Positions 1 through 11,568 of a DNA stretch of 64,000 nt are shown here, in pieces (the stretch's first letter is position 1; every line of letters starts with the position of its first letter). The stretch comes from Haliotis asinina (taxonomy: Eukaryota > Mollusca > Gastropoda > Lepetellida > Haliotidae). Made by a program: the position numbers and the translations under genes. The notes below the pieces were generated by a model. That model did no database searches. It saw only the letters and a list, made by a program, of their open reading frames with translations, and was not told the DNA's origin. The stretch is taken from positions 25,735,118 to 25,799,117 of the forward strand of contig NC_090280.1 in NCBI RefSeq assembly GCF_037392515.1. Direction: 5' to 3'.

Positions 1-1882
1 ATTAATAACAACTGATTCCCAAAACACTAATAGCTATGACCTGTGTGATCCAATATTCGCTATGTGGACACCCAGAAAATTACATATAGGCATATGAAAT
101 TACATTTGAAAACGAATTTAATGGTAACTTAAGGAGTAGATTCCGTGTAGTTATATGTGAACCATGTAAATCATTTGTTCATTAGTACACGGATGTTAAC
201 TAATGCATTGAATGAAAATGTGTTAGAAACGTGGATCTGAGGGAGTCTGGGTGAAATATTAAAACTAGTGCTCTAGTGTCTCAACTAAATAACTGAGTGA
301 ATGAGTTTATAATCACAGCGTCAGTAATTCTGCCATCTCGTGGCCACAAAATAACTATAAATACGTGATAAACACACGAATTAAAAACATGTCAAGGAAG
401 GACACTAAAACCAACGATATTTGCAGTATATCTCAGCACAGAGAGTTAAAACTAGCACCTCCATCTAAAATATTTTAAAAGCTTTTCACAGTACAATGTA
501 GGAACATGCTGAGTACCACCACCAACTGATTGGAGATCCCCGTACCGGGGACCATGGGGACTTATTGTTACAGTACATTTTCTACGTGCAAGCCGAAGTT
601 ACAACATCCTTTTAGCGGTTGGTGATTGTAGTTAAAATGTTATAATAGTCGGTAAGCTTAAACATTGCAGAGAAAGTTTGTGCACAGTCGTACCCCGACT
701 GAAGGACAATAATTTTACAAAACTTCAACCCCATGTGCAGATACAGCCACTCACACTCTCAGCTGTTCAATTTAACTACCTGTCAAAAATACAAATCATA
801 TTTACAAATCATTTATTAGACGCTTTGCAACAATTCTATTTCTTTAATACACGCAGTTGACGTTTAAAAGATCTTTCATATATACAAGTCATATCAAACC
901 AAGAAAGATTATTACAAAAGCAGCTGTCACCATTGCTATTAGAATATTTGTGTGTAAAAGTAAAGTTAAATAATATCAGCATTATCATTAACAAATAAAC
1001 AGATAACTACATTAGTTCTAATTTTGCAAGAATCCATAAGCTACCGTGGCTATTTCAATTTTGGGGTCTTTCAGTGCCACGTAAAGGTTTAAAAGTGTAC
1101 AATTTTCCAATCATATTTCACATATCTTCATGTGAAGGTACTTATTTATGTGGCCTCCATGTACTTCTACAGATCACGTTTCGCACGCACGCACGCACGC
1201 ACACACACACATACATACATACATACATACATACATACTATACCCCCGCAATTAAATGCAGATAGGATAGCAGAGGCGCATAACGTTAGAAACCATGTTT
1301 TGGAAAGTTGGTTATTTTCTGGACATTCAAGTCGGTAGTCCTATGTATGATCATTGTGTCTCAATATGACCAAACGCAATCATACCGAAGCCGTTGTGAA
1401 GAATGACTTGTAACGGATACTTTGTATTTCTGTTACAACAGACAAAAGAACAAACTATCATGGACTAGAAGTAACATATATTCAACATTTCATTCTACAG
1501 AAACTCGCAATCAAAACGCGGCATATAACATAGTTCCTAACGTAATGCACACAGCTAGACAATGTTAATGCACATAATGAACCTCAAACCAATAAAGAGT
1601 CTTCTACACAAAACACTGCTTCCATCATAGAATCTATAGATTCCAGTGTTACACCTGTGCAACATATTGCATCATAATCCTGAAAGATGTATGTACACAA
1701 AACATATAGAAGACTAAATCTAAGACCATGTGGGGAGATCTGTGGTTTCCATATGCATTAGCAAGACGATGCCTACAAAATGAATGCCTTTGATGATTTG
1801 AGTATAGGAGGCATCAAAATGCTTGTGTATAAATGTTCATGAAGACACCCGTACTTATGATTGTTATATACAGACTAGAGAG
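1..1882. other. Non-coding stretch, no gene recognised
   Basis: AT-rich sequence with no open frame resembling a known protein and no recognisable exon. The only structure I see is the AC/ATAC microsatellite near 1184-1240. It could be intergenic or intronic. Confidence 0.6.
1184..1240. repeat. Microsatellite (ACGC)n/(AC)n/(ATAC)n
   Basis: Compound simple repeat: several ACGC units, then AC units, then about seven ATAC units. The apparent His-Thr-rich peptides in this region are translations of the repeat, not genes. Confidence 0.95.
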
Positions 1883-2145
1883 GGGACCCATGAAGGGGTA
1901 GAATAGGCAACCCATGCTTGTCATAAAAGGCGGCCATGCTTGTCGTAAAAGGCGACAAACGAGATCAGGTGGTCATCCTTGCTGACTTGGTTGACACGCC
2001 ATCGGTTCCCAATTGCGCAGATCGATGTTCATGTTGTTGGTCACTGGATTGTCTGGTCTCGATTATTTACAGACCGCCGCCATATGGCTGGAATATTGCT
2101 GGGTGCGGCGTGAAACTAAACTCACTCACTCACTCACTCACTCAC
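1883..2145 (+). repeat. SINE-like dispersed repeat, family A, full length
   Basis: It begins with a CCCATGAAGGGGTAGAATAGG block, continues through CTTGCTGACTTGGTTGACA and TCACTGGATTGTCTGGT, and ends with GGAATATTGCTGGGTGCGGCG and a (CTCA)n tail. The same ordered blocks recur at 13507, 17385, 19985/34729 and 60784, which defines the family. The simple-repeat tail is typical of a retroposed SINE. Family name not assigned; resemblance to abalone repeats is from memory. Confidence 0.85.
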
Positions 2146-2956
2146 TAGAGATGGAATGGGTGTTGAAACATTGTGGTTCAGGATTTAGCCGGTCACATTC
2201 AAAACCCATGATCCGTAACGCTGATACAATATGTTAGATATTATGTATATAACCTGAAATATAGATGTATAATATAGACATTGGGATCGATAAAATAGGA
2301 CCATATTTTTTGCTTAACAAGTTGTAGATTGGTCAACTAAGATAACTCAGAAGTGGCAGCCACCACCAACAAGCAGGTCAGCAGATCGTCAAAAGTGATG
2401 CTGAACTTGATCCTTGAAGATTTGGTGATGGAGTGGCCTTTAGCAATCCATGATTGTTGTACCAGGCGACTTACGTATGGTAAATATTAAACAAGTTGCA
2501 CATCTATGCCATACGTTGCAATGGTTACCCTCCAACGTCTAAATGCCTATCAAGAAACGGGATCTGATGATCAGGCATGACATTTGAATGACATTAGGCG
2601 TTATACACATGCCCGTCCCAGTCAGTGCTAGTTAGCTTCGGCCACCATTGCTATCTTATCAGGTGTCTGGCACGCTTTTTGTTTCCTATATAGTTTTCAT
2701 TCACATGATAAAGAAATCAGAATATATCCCGAAACCTCGTGCTCCTCAACATAAAGAAGATGACATACCTCAGACCTCAGTTATCACCTTTTTGTGAAAA
2801 GGAAGATGACAAAATGTCTGGTCAGTCGTATCAAGGCCAAACATAGACATTTTTAATGCGGGGTGTCCATGTTCATCACTGATGAGAACACAACAAGGAA
2901 ATGTCAGCGACAGTGGTGACAATCCTGAAGATCAAACGTGATACCAGCATTTTGGG
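2146..2956. other. No gene recognised
   Basis: AT-rich sequence without recognisable coding signal or repeat. Confidence 0.5.
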
Positions 2957-3072
2957 TTTCATGCCTTTGTCGGGTTGAATCCCATATGAGATACGAACCC
3001 ACACTCTCGGAGTCAGGCACCGGAGCCAGCACGCAAAGTCAGCCGTCTAACCCACTCAGCCACCGCGGCTTC
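2957..3072 (-). repeat. tRNA-derived SINE-like repeat, family C
   Basis: Read on the minus strand, this holds a tRNA-like head with an A-box-like GTGGCTGAGTGGGTTAGACG, then GCGTGCTGGCTCCGGTGCCTGA, and a B-box-like region ending GTGGGTTCG. A related fragment lies inside the LTR element near 51020. Inferred to be a tRNA-derived SINE; boundaries approximate. Confidence 0.6.
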
Positions 3073-4898
3073 TGCAAAAATTAAAGTCGCATACTTGGTA
3101 GTTATAACTTTACTTTGTCAGTGATACATCGGATATGAAATGCCATGTCGGCCAGACTTGGTTCTGAAAGCTTTGTCGATGCCTTGAATGACAAACTTGA
3201 TCAAGCAGCTATTGTGCAAGAGTCGTCTGAAGCTCTTAGAATATTCGCAGATAAAAGCATGCTCACTCCGCCTCAAGGGTCGGAGCTGTGTGAATATTGG
3301 CCAACAACACGGGGAAAGTGAATTTTTTGGAAAGTTGGGGTTATCCCTCTTGCAATGCAGTCTTGTGAGAATTGCACTCTGAATTTATATGGGTATGTTT
3401 AAACATGAAACTGATGAGGCGGTCTCTGTGGATGCCTTTATTTCTTCCACAACTGAATCAGCGGAAGGGAATATCTGATGACTTTTGAAGGACAGCAGAT
3501 CATAGATATTCCTGAAGCTCAATCTAAACTCCTCACATATCTTCTTTGACTTTGCCAACCGAGCAGAAGTTCATGTTTCTGGAGTGCATAAAGGAAAGGG
3601 TCTTCACAAAGTGGGGCAAGCTCTTGCCCACAGATGCAAGCAATTGCTGAAGCGCTCATAATTGTTTTCAAAATCAGGTTACCAGAACTTGTTTCAGGCA
3701 AGGAACAGCCTCTTTCAACAGTGACTCAACTGAAGGTCTCTATACATTTTTAACATGTATGGCCGTCAAAATTGTTCAGTTCACCATTCGACCTGATACC
3801 TTTTACTAATATGTGAAACATCCGGATGAAACTCAGGACGACATAAATTATATAGAAGCCGTATTACCAGTATTCTTGAGTCACAAATGACACAGAAATG
3901 TCGAAACCACATAAATGACTTGTTGATGATATATGGATATGCATTTCGAAAGAGAAATGAAACTTGTCGTTTAGCAGCAGATACGCTTGAAACAAGGCGT
4001 TATACAATATATCATTATGTACATAAGGAAAGGGAATCCAGGTTCCTATTGCCCTCAGCAACCAGGATCCATTCCTCGACAGGGGTGCAAACTAGGGTTA
4101 CCCAATTCGGTCCTTCGACCAGCATTGGGCTGCTGTGGACCTACATGCCTATAAGAGCTATTAGCGTTACCCAGCACCCACCACGAGGAGGTTGCTCTAA
4201 AAGGGTGCCCTCAAAGATAGAAGGGATTCCGTGATAAGGCTTATCACTGTGATCATACAAGAGCCCACGGAGACTAAACAAAGGTCAATAGGTAATGCAA
4301 AATACTTTTGACAATCAGGTCGGCAAGACAAGAGGCTGTGGAATTACAGTCATTCTGGAAATATTGACGTAATTAACATGCACGAGCTAGGGATGCACAT
4401 TACAGAGGTACTCCGAACATGCTGAACCATGCAAATTCCACATGCTAACCCCATTAGGGAACTGTCCACAGTAAGTGTCCTTTCAAAAGGGCAGACGAAG
4501 TATATCTTCAGCCTCCTTTCTTCTGATTCCGCTTCTCTTCGTTTTGTCAGGTATTGACTGGTCTCATTGGCATGGCTGCTTCAGGGACATCTCTCTCTGA
4601 CCTGGGGAGACACACAAAATAGCTAGTGCTAGTCATTATTATGTATTTGTTATTTAAGAATACTCTTACCGAGATCATACGCTCGCCTCGCACGTATTGT
4701 CAGAAGAAATCAGCTTACCTCGTCAAAGAGGCTATCTGCCCTTTTTACTGGCGGAAAACCTCTGGATCACTTACACTCTTGGTCAATTTCAAACAAGGTT
4801 TGATATCTTGTCAAGAACAAAGTCAGTTAACACAGGAATATCTCATACCTATCTCAACCTACTGAGAATTACGTAGTAGACGGTTATTAGTGGATTAC
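3073..4898. other. No confident gene; possible decayed repeat coding
   Basis: Several short open frames of 60-115 codons lie here, none with a recognised domain. The stretch at about 3180-3720 reads as broken coding-like sequence on the plus strand, but I cannot assign it. Cytoplasmic exons of the minus-strand Ig-type gene would be expected in this interval (downstream of the TM exon at 4899-5001). I could not find one that keeps the phase-2 reading frame open. Confidence 0.4.
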
Positions 4899-5001
4899 CT
4901 TCTCTTCCTCTTCTTCATATATATCCACAGTCCAAACAATCCTCCAATCACAACCAGAGGTATAATAACTGCTAGCACAATAGTTAGGGTGGTATGGTCC
5001 T
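4899..5001 (-). CDS. Transmembrane exon of an Ig-superfamily-type membrane protein
   Basis: On the minus strand a TTGCAG acceptor opens a 103-nt exon ending at a GTAAT donor. It encodes a short acidic/Thr lead (EDHTTLT), an uninterrupted run of about 22 hydrophobic residues (IVLAVIIPLVVIGGLFGLWI), and a basic stop-transfer stretch (YMKKRKR). That is the layout of a type I single-pass membrane anchor. It enters in phase 1, which fits the end of the 36-nt exon at 5367-5402 exactly: the joined codon is Glu. It leaves in phase 2. The stop codon and the cytoplasmic exons were not found. Seen: hydrophobicity, splice sites, phase fit. Inferred: it belongs to the same gene as the Ig exon at 11374-11560. 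Confidence 0.7.
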
Positions 5002-5366
5002 CTGCAATAAACGAAAAACAAACGGTTACCTTTAATCACATTATCAGACAAAATCACCTGCACTCTTGGATACGTGCAAACAAAATATAGTACGTGTATA
5101 TATACACTTAAAAACGTGAGTAGTCATAAAGCGTGTGGGTAAAATATATGGGAGAATCAGCTGTTCATGGCAACTCTAACATGGTTCGTTCGGGTTGTCC
5201 AGTGTTGTCTGTGATTTGATTATGTGAACTCGCAATACGTAAAACCTGTATGGAAAACAACAGTTTCGTAAAAGTCTTTTATTTGAAGGTGTTTGAAAGT
5301 CATAATGTGTCTGAGACAAAACACACAAAGTCATAGAACATGCTAAGATGTGGAGCAAAAACATAC

Positions 5367-5402
5367 CTGCCGGAACGAGGGTGGGTGTTGTTGTTCTGTC
5401 AC
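5367..5402 (-). CDS. 36-nt stalk exon, Thr/Pro-rich
   Basis: A TTTCAG acceptor and a GTATGT donor on the minus strand bound an exon of exactly 36 nt in phase 1-1. It encodes DRTTTTPTLVPA. A threonine/proline-rich linker directly before a transmembrane exon is the usual place for an O-glycosylated stalk. Its size and phase match the exon at 5825-5860, so either could be skipped without shifting the frame. The call depends on splice sites and phase alone. Confidence 0.6.
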
Positions 5403-5824
5403 CTGAAACATGAATGGGAATTCAGTAAGAGCCAGTGTTTCATATAATGCGTCATTATTTGTAATCATTCACCTGAAACATCAACAGCACGAAGCTGACG
5501 CACATTCATTTTCATCTGTTATGGAAAAGTGAGTGAGTATGTTTTAGAAATGATTTCTGCCATTTTCCAACAAAACACGGAAGACAACACCAGAATTGGC
5601 CCTCATGCCTTGGGACAACATGGGGAAAGGCGAATGCCTTTCGAATAATAGACTTGGTTACAAATCCAATATTGCAGTCTTTGGATATGTGCATGACAAA
5701 ATAGCAGAATTCTCCACGATTCGTTACTGAGCCTTATACCATTCAAAAGGAATGTGATATACAACTGAATGTTCAGCTTTGTTGTGCAAGCAAGGATGAC
5801 TCATGATTTATAGATGCCACGTAC

Positions 5825-5860
5825 CTGGCGAAGAGATCGAGATGCCGCGTGTGTTACAAT
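5825..5860 (-). CDS. 36-nt stalk exon, Ser-rich
   Basis: A minus-strand TTTTAG acceptor and GTACGT donor bound a 36-nt exon in phase 1-1, encoding a short Ser-rich segment (CNTRGISISSP plus a split codon). It is the same length and phase as the Thr-rich exon at 5367-5402, which suggests a cassette-like stalk encoded by small symmetric exons. Being short, it could be a chance match. Confidence 0.45.
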
Positions 5861-7354
5861 CTAAAAATGAATACGAAAAACATGACATTTCTCAAAATAT
5901 GACTCGATTTGAGTTGCTGTTTGTACTGAGTTGAACTGAAGCATAGATGAATGACCACATGTGAATGAATTGTAAACAATCATGACGTTTAGACATTTAC
6001 GTATGAAACATGAAACTGAACACCGCAGTTTTTGTTGCAGTACCGTAATTGAAACCATATCATGCGCAAAATACTAAAATCTAAAAGGAAAATATCCAGG
6101 AGCATATCTCACCTTCTGTCATGCTGTCGTATCTGCCAAATATCTTTCATCAGCAATCATGCACATTTTATGACATAGCTTGAGGATAAATGTAAAAGAA
6201 ATGACTGTGAAGGTATTCATCTCAATTAAGTATTCATTCACATCCTTGCGGACACCATGATATGGAAAGGCATGTCTCAATTCCCTGGACATGCACAATT
6301 CGACATTTTACGATTTGAGTTATCGTCCTTGACAAAGTTTAGTTACAACAGTGTTGCGGCGAATTTTGGGAATGGAAATAGAAATGAAGCTCATTACACA
6401 AACGATAACAATTCGCTGTTACTTCCTACAGCGGTGATAGTGCCTTTGTCTTAAGCATTCCCCAACAAAATGCACATAAAGTGGAGATTTTAGGGTAACA
6501 CAAGTAACCGAACCGAACCAAACCAGACAAACAAACAGGTATTAAGAGGGAAAAGCGGATTTATTGATATATAGGGCCGTCTCCTATTCTGTCGGTAAAC
6601 ACGTTCTCTGCTGAGATCGCCGATGCGTGATAGTTAGCGGTTGTTTACAGCATTGACCGGTACCTAGGAAGTGGAACACGTCTACGAATGATCAAAATGT
6701 TGCAATGCAAGGAATGTTCGTGACTTTTTAACCAACCTGGAAAAAACGTAACTTTTTTCCTGTCCTTTTCGATAGGATTCCCCTTTCTTACACCTACTCA
6801 CGTTACTTTCTAGAATGGGAGACGCCTCGACAAGTCAGCGGCGGACGAAATTTTATTTCATCCAGCTCAAGAGTGGTAGTACCTCTGATGGCTCAAGCAG
6901 TTGATAGATGGACTTGTTAGTTATAAACAACAAGCACTCACACGAAAAGAACTGTTTGCATTATTTTTTCAGCCGACATCCGTAAGTACCGCGAGAACAG
7001 GAAACGCCAATATTTGTATCTTTAAATTTTTCTGGCGCATTTTTTCCTTCATCTATTCATTTATCAATGACATTCTTGTCTATTTATTTCATTCTACTAG
7101 TTTACTTTATATTAATATTTATGAAGGATTGGAAATTCACATAATCATCTGAATTTCCCAAATTGTACCGAAGAAGCTAGAATACCATAAGAGACACAAG
7201 CGCTGTTTACACCTATAAAGGTTAAACACCCTTGTTCTTGCATTTTCAGTTCTGAATATGTGAGCTTAAAATGGAGCATGTATATACATAAAACACTGGT
7301 ATTGGCTTTTGTAGGGATCTTTTTTTCAGCTTCAAGTTCTGCAAGTGCCATAGT

Positions 7355-7512
7355 GTGAGTATGGTTATAAGCCGCTTTAGCAATATTCCAGCAATATCTC
7401 TGTAAAGACACCAGAAATGAGCTTCACATATCGGACCCATGTGTAGAAATGAACCCAGGTCTTCGTCATGACAAGCGAACGCTTTAACCACTAGGCTTCC
7501 CCACCGCCCTGT
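7355..7512 (-). repeat. tRNA-derived SINE, family B
   Basis: On the minus strand the head has an A-box-like segment (CCTAGTGGTTAAAGCGTTCGC) and a B-box-like region (GGTTCATTTC). The body has the CCGACATTGCTGGAATATTGC-like and AAAGCGGC blocks. The same architecture occurs at 8195, 57650, 58705, 59608 and 60535. Confidence 0.75.
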
Positions 7513-8194
7513 AAGTGCCAGAGGAATCACAAGTTTTCAATCATATTTAGTTATCCGGCTTTATGTTTGCCTTGCAAATATGTTGTCTGCCTTTTTTGAT
7601 TAATACATTCATATTCTGAGAAAAAATGCATCACGTCTACAAGCACACATTTACTTGCAAGAGTATATGTGACTATGTGGTAAGTATATTGTAGTACGTA
7701 AACTGACCACGTAAACGTCACAAAATCAATTTACGCACGTAAGAATTTATACTCCTGGAGTAAATTTAAAGTAAAATAAAAGGACTCCTGGAGTACTTTA
7801 CCTGTAGGACCAAACTGACGTTGTCAATGGCACTTTGTATTTTAATCATGCTTCCGTTATAACAACTATATCAGAACATCTAAAACAATTAAGACATTAA
7901 CCCTTGTAAATTTGGGTGATCTCAGAATTGATCTAAATAATAAATTTCCCATATTTGTCACTATTCAGTTTGGGTAATCCTCTTTATCGTATTGTGATGC
8001 GTCGTATAATCACCACATAACCTCTACCTCAGCTGTCATCCTGGTCTCAGTCATTTGTCAGTGTCAGCACTCCCTTTCCTGCAGTCACACATTGTCTTCC
8101 ATTTCTTCTAGTACAAGAGTGTAGTAAAATTCTGATATTGGCTTTAATACATGGTGTATACTCATATACTCTCTCATGATTATCAGATCATAAT

Positions 8195-8342
8195 CTATGC
8201 CAGCTCAGTGCTGTTTAAGTATACCACTACCCGGCGGAGGAAACAAAAAATGGGCCTTACATATTGTACCCATGTACGAAACCGAACCTTCGGTGTTACG
8301 ACCGAACGCGTCATTTACTAAGCTATCCCATCGCCCCGCAGA
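8195..8342 (-). repeat. tRNA-derived SINE, family B, diverged copy
   Basis: Same block order as the copy at 7355-7512 but clearly older: the A-box-like region is degraded, and the gggcgatgggatagc head is recognisable on the minus strand. Confidence 0.6.
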
Positions 8343-8704
8343 TATTTGACGCCAGTGGTGTTCGTTCGCCTTTCTTCTCATACAGTACGTTGCTTTCTCT
8401 ATGAGACTGATCAATGAAGCATCGTCGCAGGCAGGAACGTTTGGATTAAACTAAAGATCACGTCATTTGGAGAGACCAGGAATGGGTCCTAGTATCGTTC
8501 ACTCTTGAATAGCGATATTGTTTGAATTTCGCAGGTCGTCATGATTATGTGTGGCAACGACAAGAATGAGATCCGACTTCAAACTTAGACCATGATGACA
8601 CCTACAGTTGAGACGCACAATCGGGAGGGACCATTAGAGGTTCTAGCAACGGTGTATGGTGCATGTGCTGCAGGGATGACCTTCTGGTCATCTGTGCACG
8701 TTTG

Positions 8705-10480
8705 ATTGATTTATACATATTTATTCAAGAGAATGGATTGGGTACAACTTAGTCAAACCCTGTCCTATTATAGTGCTCACATGCAAAAGTGAAACAAACT
8801 ATATGTACAGGGATAGAAAAGTATATACAAAAGGAGAATAATACATCAAAATTAAAGTAATACATTGAATACGCTCATTACTTAGATCATAAACATTATA
8901 TGAAATCATGATTCGTTTGGAGTTTGATTTATATTTTTGAACTTCTTTAATCTTCTATTTATTGTCACTGAACGTAAGATCTGCACTGCCATTTAATGGT
9001 AACTCTAGTTTTTGTGTGCTCTAATGCTTCAGATTTTGTTAATATTTTGAAACATTTCCCGTCTGATATTACAATACAAAGAACATTCCATAAAATAATG
9101 ATGAAAATTTTCACAGGTAAATGTACAACTACATTCTGGATTCACAATGAGACCAATCCTATACAGATCACCATTTAATCTACTGTTTGAATACTAGTAT
9201 CTCACCTGCTTATGAATTACATTTATGGTAACATCTGTCACCAAATCATGGCGCTTTTGACTTACGCGAGCTTATTTACGATTTAAAACTTTTAACGGAA
9301 TCATGCAAAGGTACATTATTCCATAGTTGTGAAGATGAAGGGAGGAATGATTGAGTGTAGAGACTTGTGCGGGAATAGGACAAGTTTCTCAGATTATGAT
9401 TTGCCCTGGATTCAACAGTTTGGGCATAGGATCTAAAAGGTAGGATGGAGCGTGTTTTGTTGTAGATATTATAGAATAAAGACGGTTTACAAGATCCTCT
9501 TCTCTCTTTTAACAATTACCAACCTGCTTCATAAATTATCACTAGAACCATATTTTGGTAAACCAGTAACTATCCTGGCGGCCTCAAACTGAACTTTTTC
9601 AAGTTTATGGGTTAAATCTATTGAACAACCATCCCACAATTCACAGGCACATTCAAGATGTGGTCTGATGAATACGATATAGATCTTATCTAGGCTGTCC
9701 CTGTTCAGCGTGAACTTTAATTTTTTCACTGCTGAAACCATCAAGTACGTTGTTCCACTTACAGTCAGAAGAAAAAGTTACTCTAAGATGTTTATGAGAT
9801 TTTTTCGGCGGACACACTGATTTTCAAATTCTAAATCCAGAATGTTATTATCATGTTTAAGACTGAAACGCATAGCTTCTGCTGTGTTGGGATTGTATGT
9901 CAAAAGCCAACTGCTGCCCAGCACGATAAGTTCCTATTGAGTGCATCTTGCATAAGCCTGTGATTTATTGATGAAAATCCCATAGATGTATCATCTACGA
10001 ACATGCCTGCTGCACAATCTAACTCATCGGCAATATCATTAAGATATACTGCCAGTAGAAAGAGACCCAGGACTGATCCCCGGGGTACCCCACCAGCAAG
10101 AGATTAGGGATCTGATAACGAACCATCTTTTGAGTTCTACCACTGATGTAGCATTCAGTAAACCCGTGAGCCACACTCCGTCAAATACCTTTGAAACATC
10201 AAAACAAAGCACCATCCACTAGTCTTCACGTCTATCTAGTCCTGAGCAAATACTGTTAATATATAGTTCTATTAAACTGAGGAGTCGTAGACTGGCCCAC
10301 TTCAAATCCGAAATGATATTTGTACAACAATGTATTGTCCAGAAAATAGTTAGACATATGCTTCATGAAACCACTTTCAAACGTTTTCCCTAAACAACTG
10401 ATTAGAGAAATGGGTCGGTAATTGCTACAACTAGGCTTACTTTCTTTTTTATGAAGCGGCATCACATGAGCTTCTCTTCA
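8705..10480 (-). pseudogene. Decayed non-LTR retrotransposon (CR1/Jockey-type reverse transcriptase) remnant
   Basis: On the minus strand, broken frames give consecutive pieces of a LINE reverse transcriptase. At 10465-10256 lies the NYRPISLISCLGKTFE block (RT domain 2) and an L..DN.LL...FG...GQST block. Near 10100 there is a degraded GVP.GSVLG motif (domain 5). At 9744-9529 lies the thumb-side block (VFIRPHLECACELWD), and at 9515-9276 the C-terminal region (SFLPSSSQLWNN). The section between 9744 and 10255 has lost its frame, including the catalytic region, so the element is dead. 8705-9275 looks like its 3' UTR, ending with an AATAAATATG-like signal on the minus strand. Family level (CR1/Jockey superfamily) is from conserved RT blocks; the clade is not certain. 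Confidence 0.8.
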
Positions 10481-11373
10481 TCTATTGGGATAGATACCTG
10501 TAGTAATGATTTATTGAATAAAATACACAATGGTTTACGTGAAACAATGTGCTGGTGCCATCCGATTTGCCTCCCACATCGCCTGGGTCCAGGGTCGTTG
10601 ATGCCTACTTAAAACAGGAACGAATTGTCCCGGCATGGAGTGTACAGCCCCGTCAGTCGTACCGAAGACATTGGATCACCCATCGCTGATAGCCATCTCA
10701 AGATGCATATCCACAAACGTTATGGGAAATCGTAAATGCTTCTGAGGATTGCTTTGGTTTCGTGTTGGTTTTAAATGGATTTGTTGTGATGGTGTGTTAA
10801 CGAATCAATTTTGTTAAGACCCTTTCATTTTGACGGGTGCTGTGCCTGATTATTGCCTATACATTGTCGTTTTAGTACATATGGGCGACAACATGATTAA
10901 ATAGGCTATTTCACTATCGGACTTCAAAGTGAGGGTTGAAGAGGAAGGACAAACATATCCCTGTGGCACCCTGGGAGTTAATCCCGATTATAAGTGAGCA
11001 CTGAAGTTTTTATAAAATTAATAACGATGGGTTATCTTTGCATTATGGGTCTTGCAGAAAATCTTCTCCTTATATGTAAAGAAAAAATAATTTCCAGAAT
11101 TATGTCATGTCCTACAACCAAAACGCATATGCACAGAATCTCAAGAGCACTTCCTGATTGTAGGAAGAGAATTTTAACGAGTGAACGAAACAGTTGTTGC
11201 TTTGTTGGGATTTATGTTTGTTTGTTGCTTTTGTCATGTTTTGTGTTGTTTTTTGGTGGCGCGTTGGCAGGTCCACGCGTCTATGAGACCAGGTATGTTT
11301 CAGGTAGTCTGGTTCGGTGATTTCATACTCTTTTAACTGATTCAATTAGTTCTCAACACAGATTTGTGTTTAC
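10481..11373. other. No gene recognised
   Basis: AT-rich sequence, probably intron of the minus-strand Ig-type gene if the exons at 11374 and 5860 belong together. Short open frames show no known domain. Confidence 0.45.
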
Positions 11374-11560
11374 TGACTTTAACTTTAACTATTAATATCT
11401 TGTTCAGCTCATGGGGGATGTGGGTGCTTTGCAAGATCAGTTTACACTTGTACTCTCCTCTGTCATCCAAGGTGACATTTGTTAGATTGAAACCAAATTT
11501 TTCAGTTTCATCCAGCAGATAAAACCGGGATTTGTAGATGCCGTTGATACTGAGGGACTC
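11374..11560 (-). CDS. Immunoglobulin V-set half-domain exon
   Basis: A CTCTTCAG acceptor at 11561-11568 opens a 187-nt exon ending at a GTAAAC donor. It encodes the second half of an Ig V-type fold: RFYLLDETEKFGFNLTNVT, then the hallmark DDRGEYKCK (D.G.Y.C of strand F with the second disulphide Cys), and a final strand ILIVKVKV. It starts in phase 0 and ends in phase 1. A phase-0 split in the middle of a V domain is known in some Ig genes, so the first half with the partner Cys should lie upstream (above 11560) on the minus strand; I did not find it. The phase-1 end fits the 36-nt stalk exons at 5860 and 5402. One N-glycosylation sequon (NVT) is visible. Confidence 0.7.
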
Positions 11561-11568
11561 CTGAAGAG

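Noticed and set aside
5479..5521. A further small stalk exon on the minus strand
   Set aside because: Acceptor and donor-like sites exist, but the 22-nt and 43-nt versions break the phase or contain a stop.
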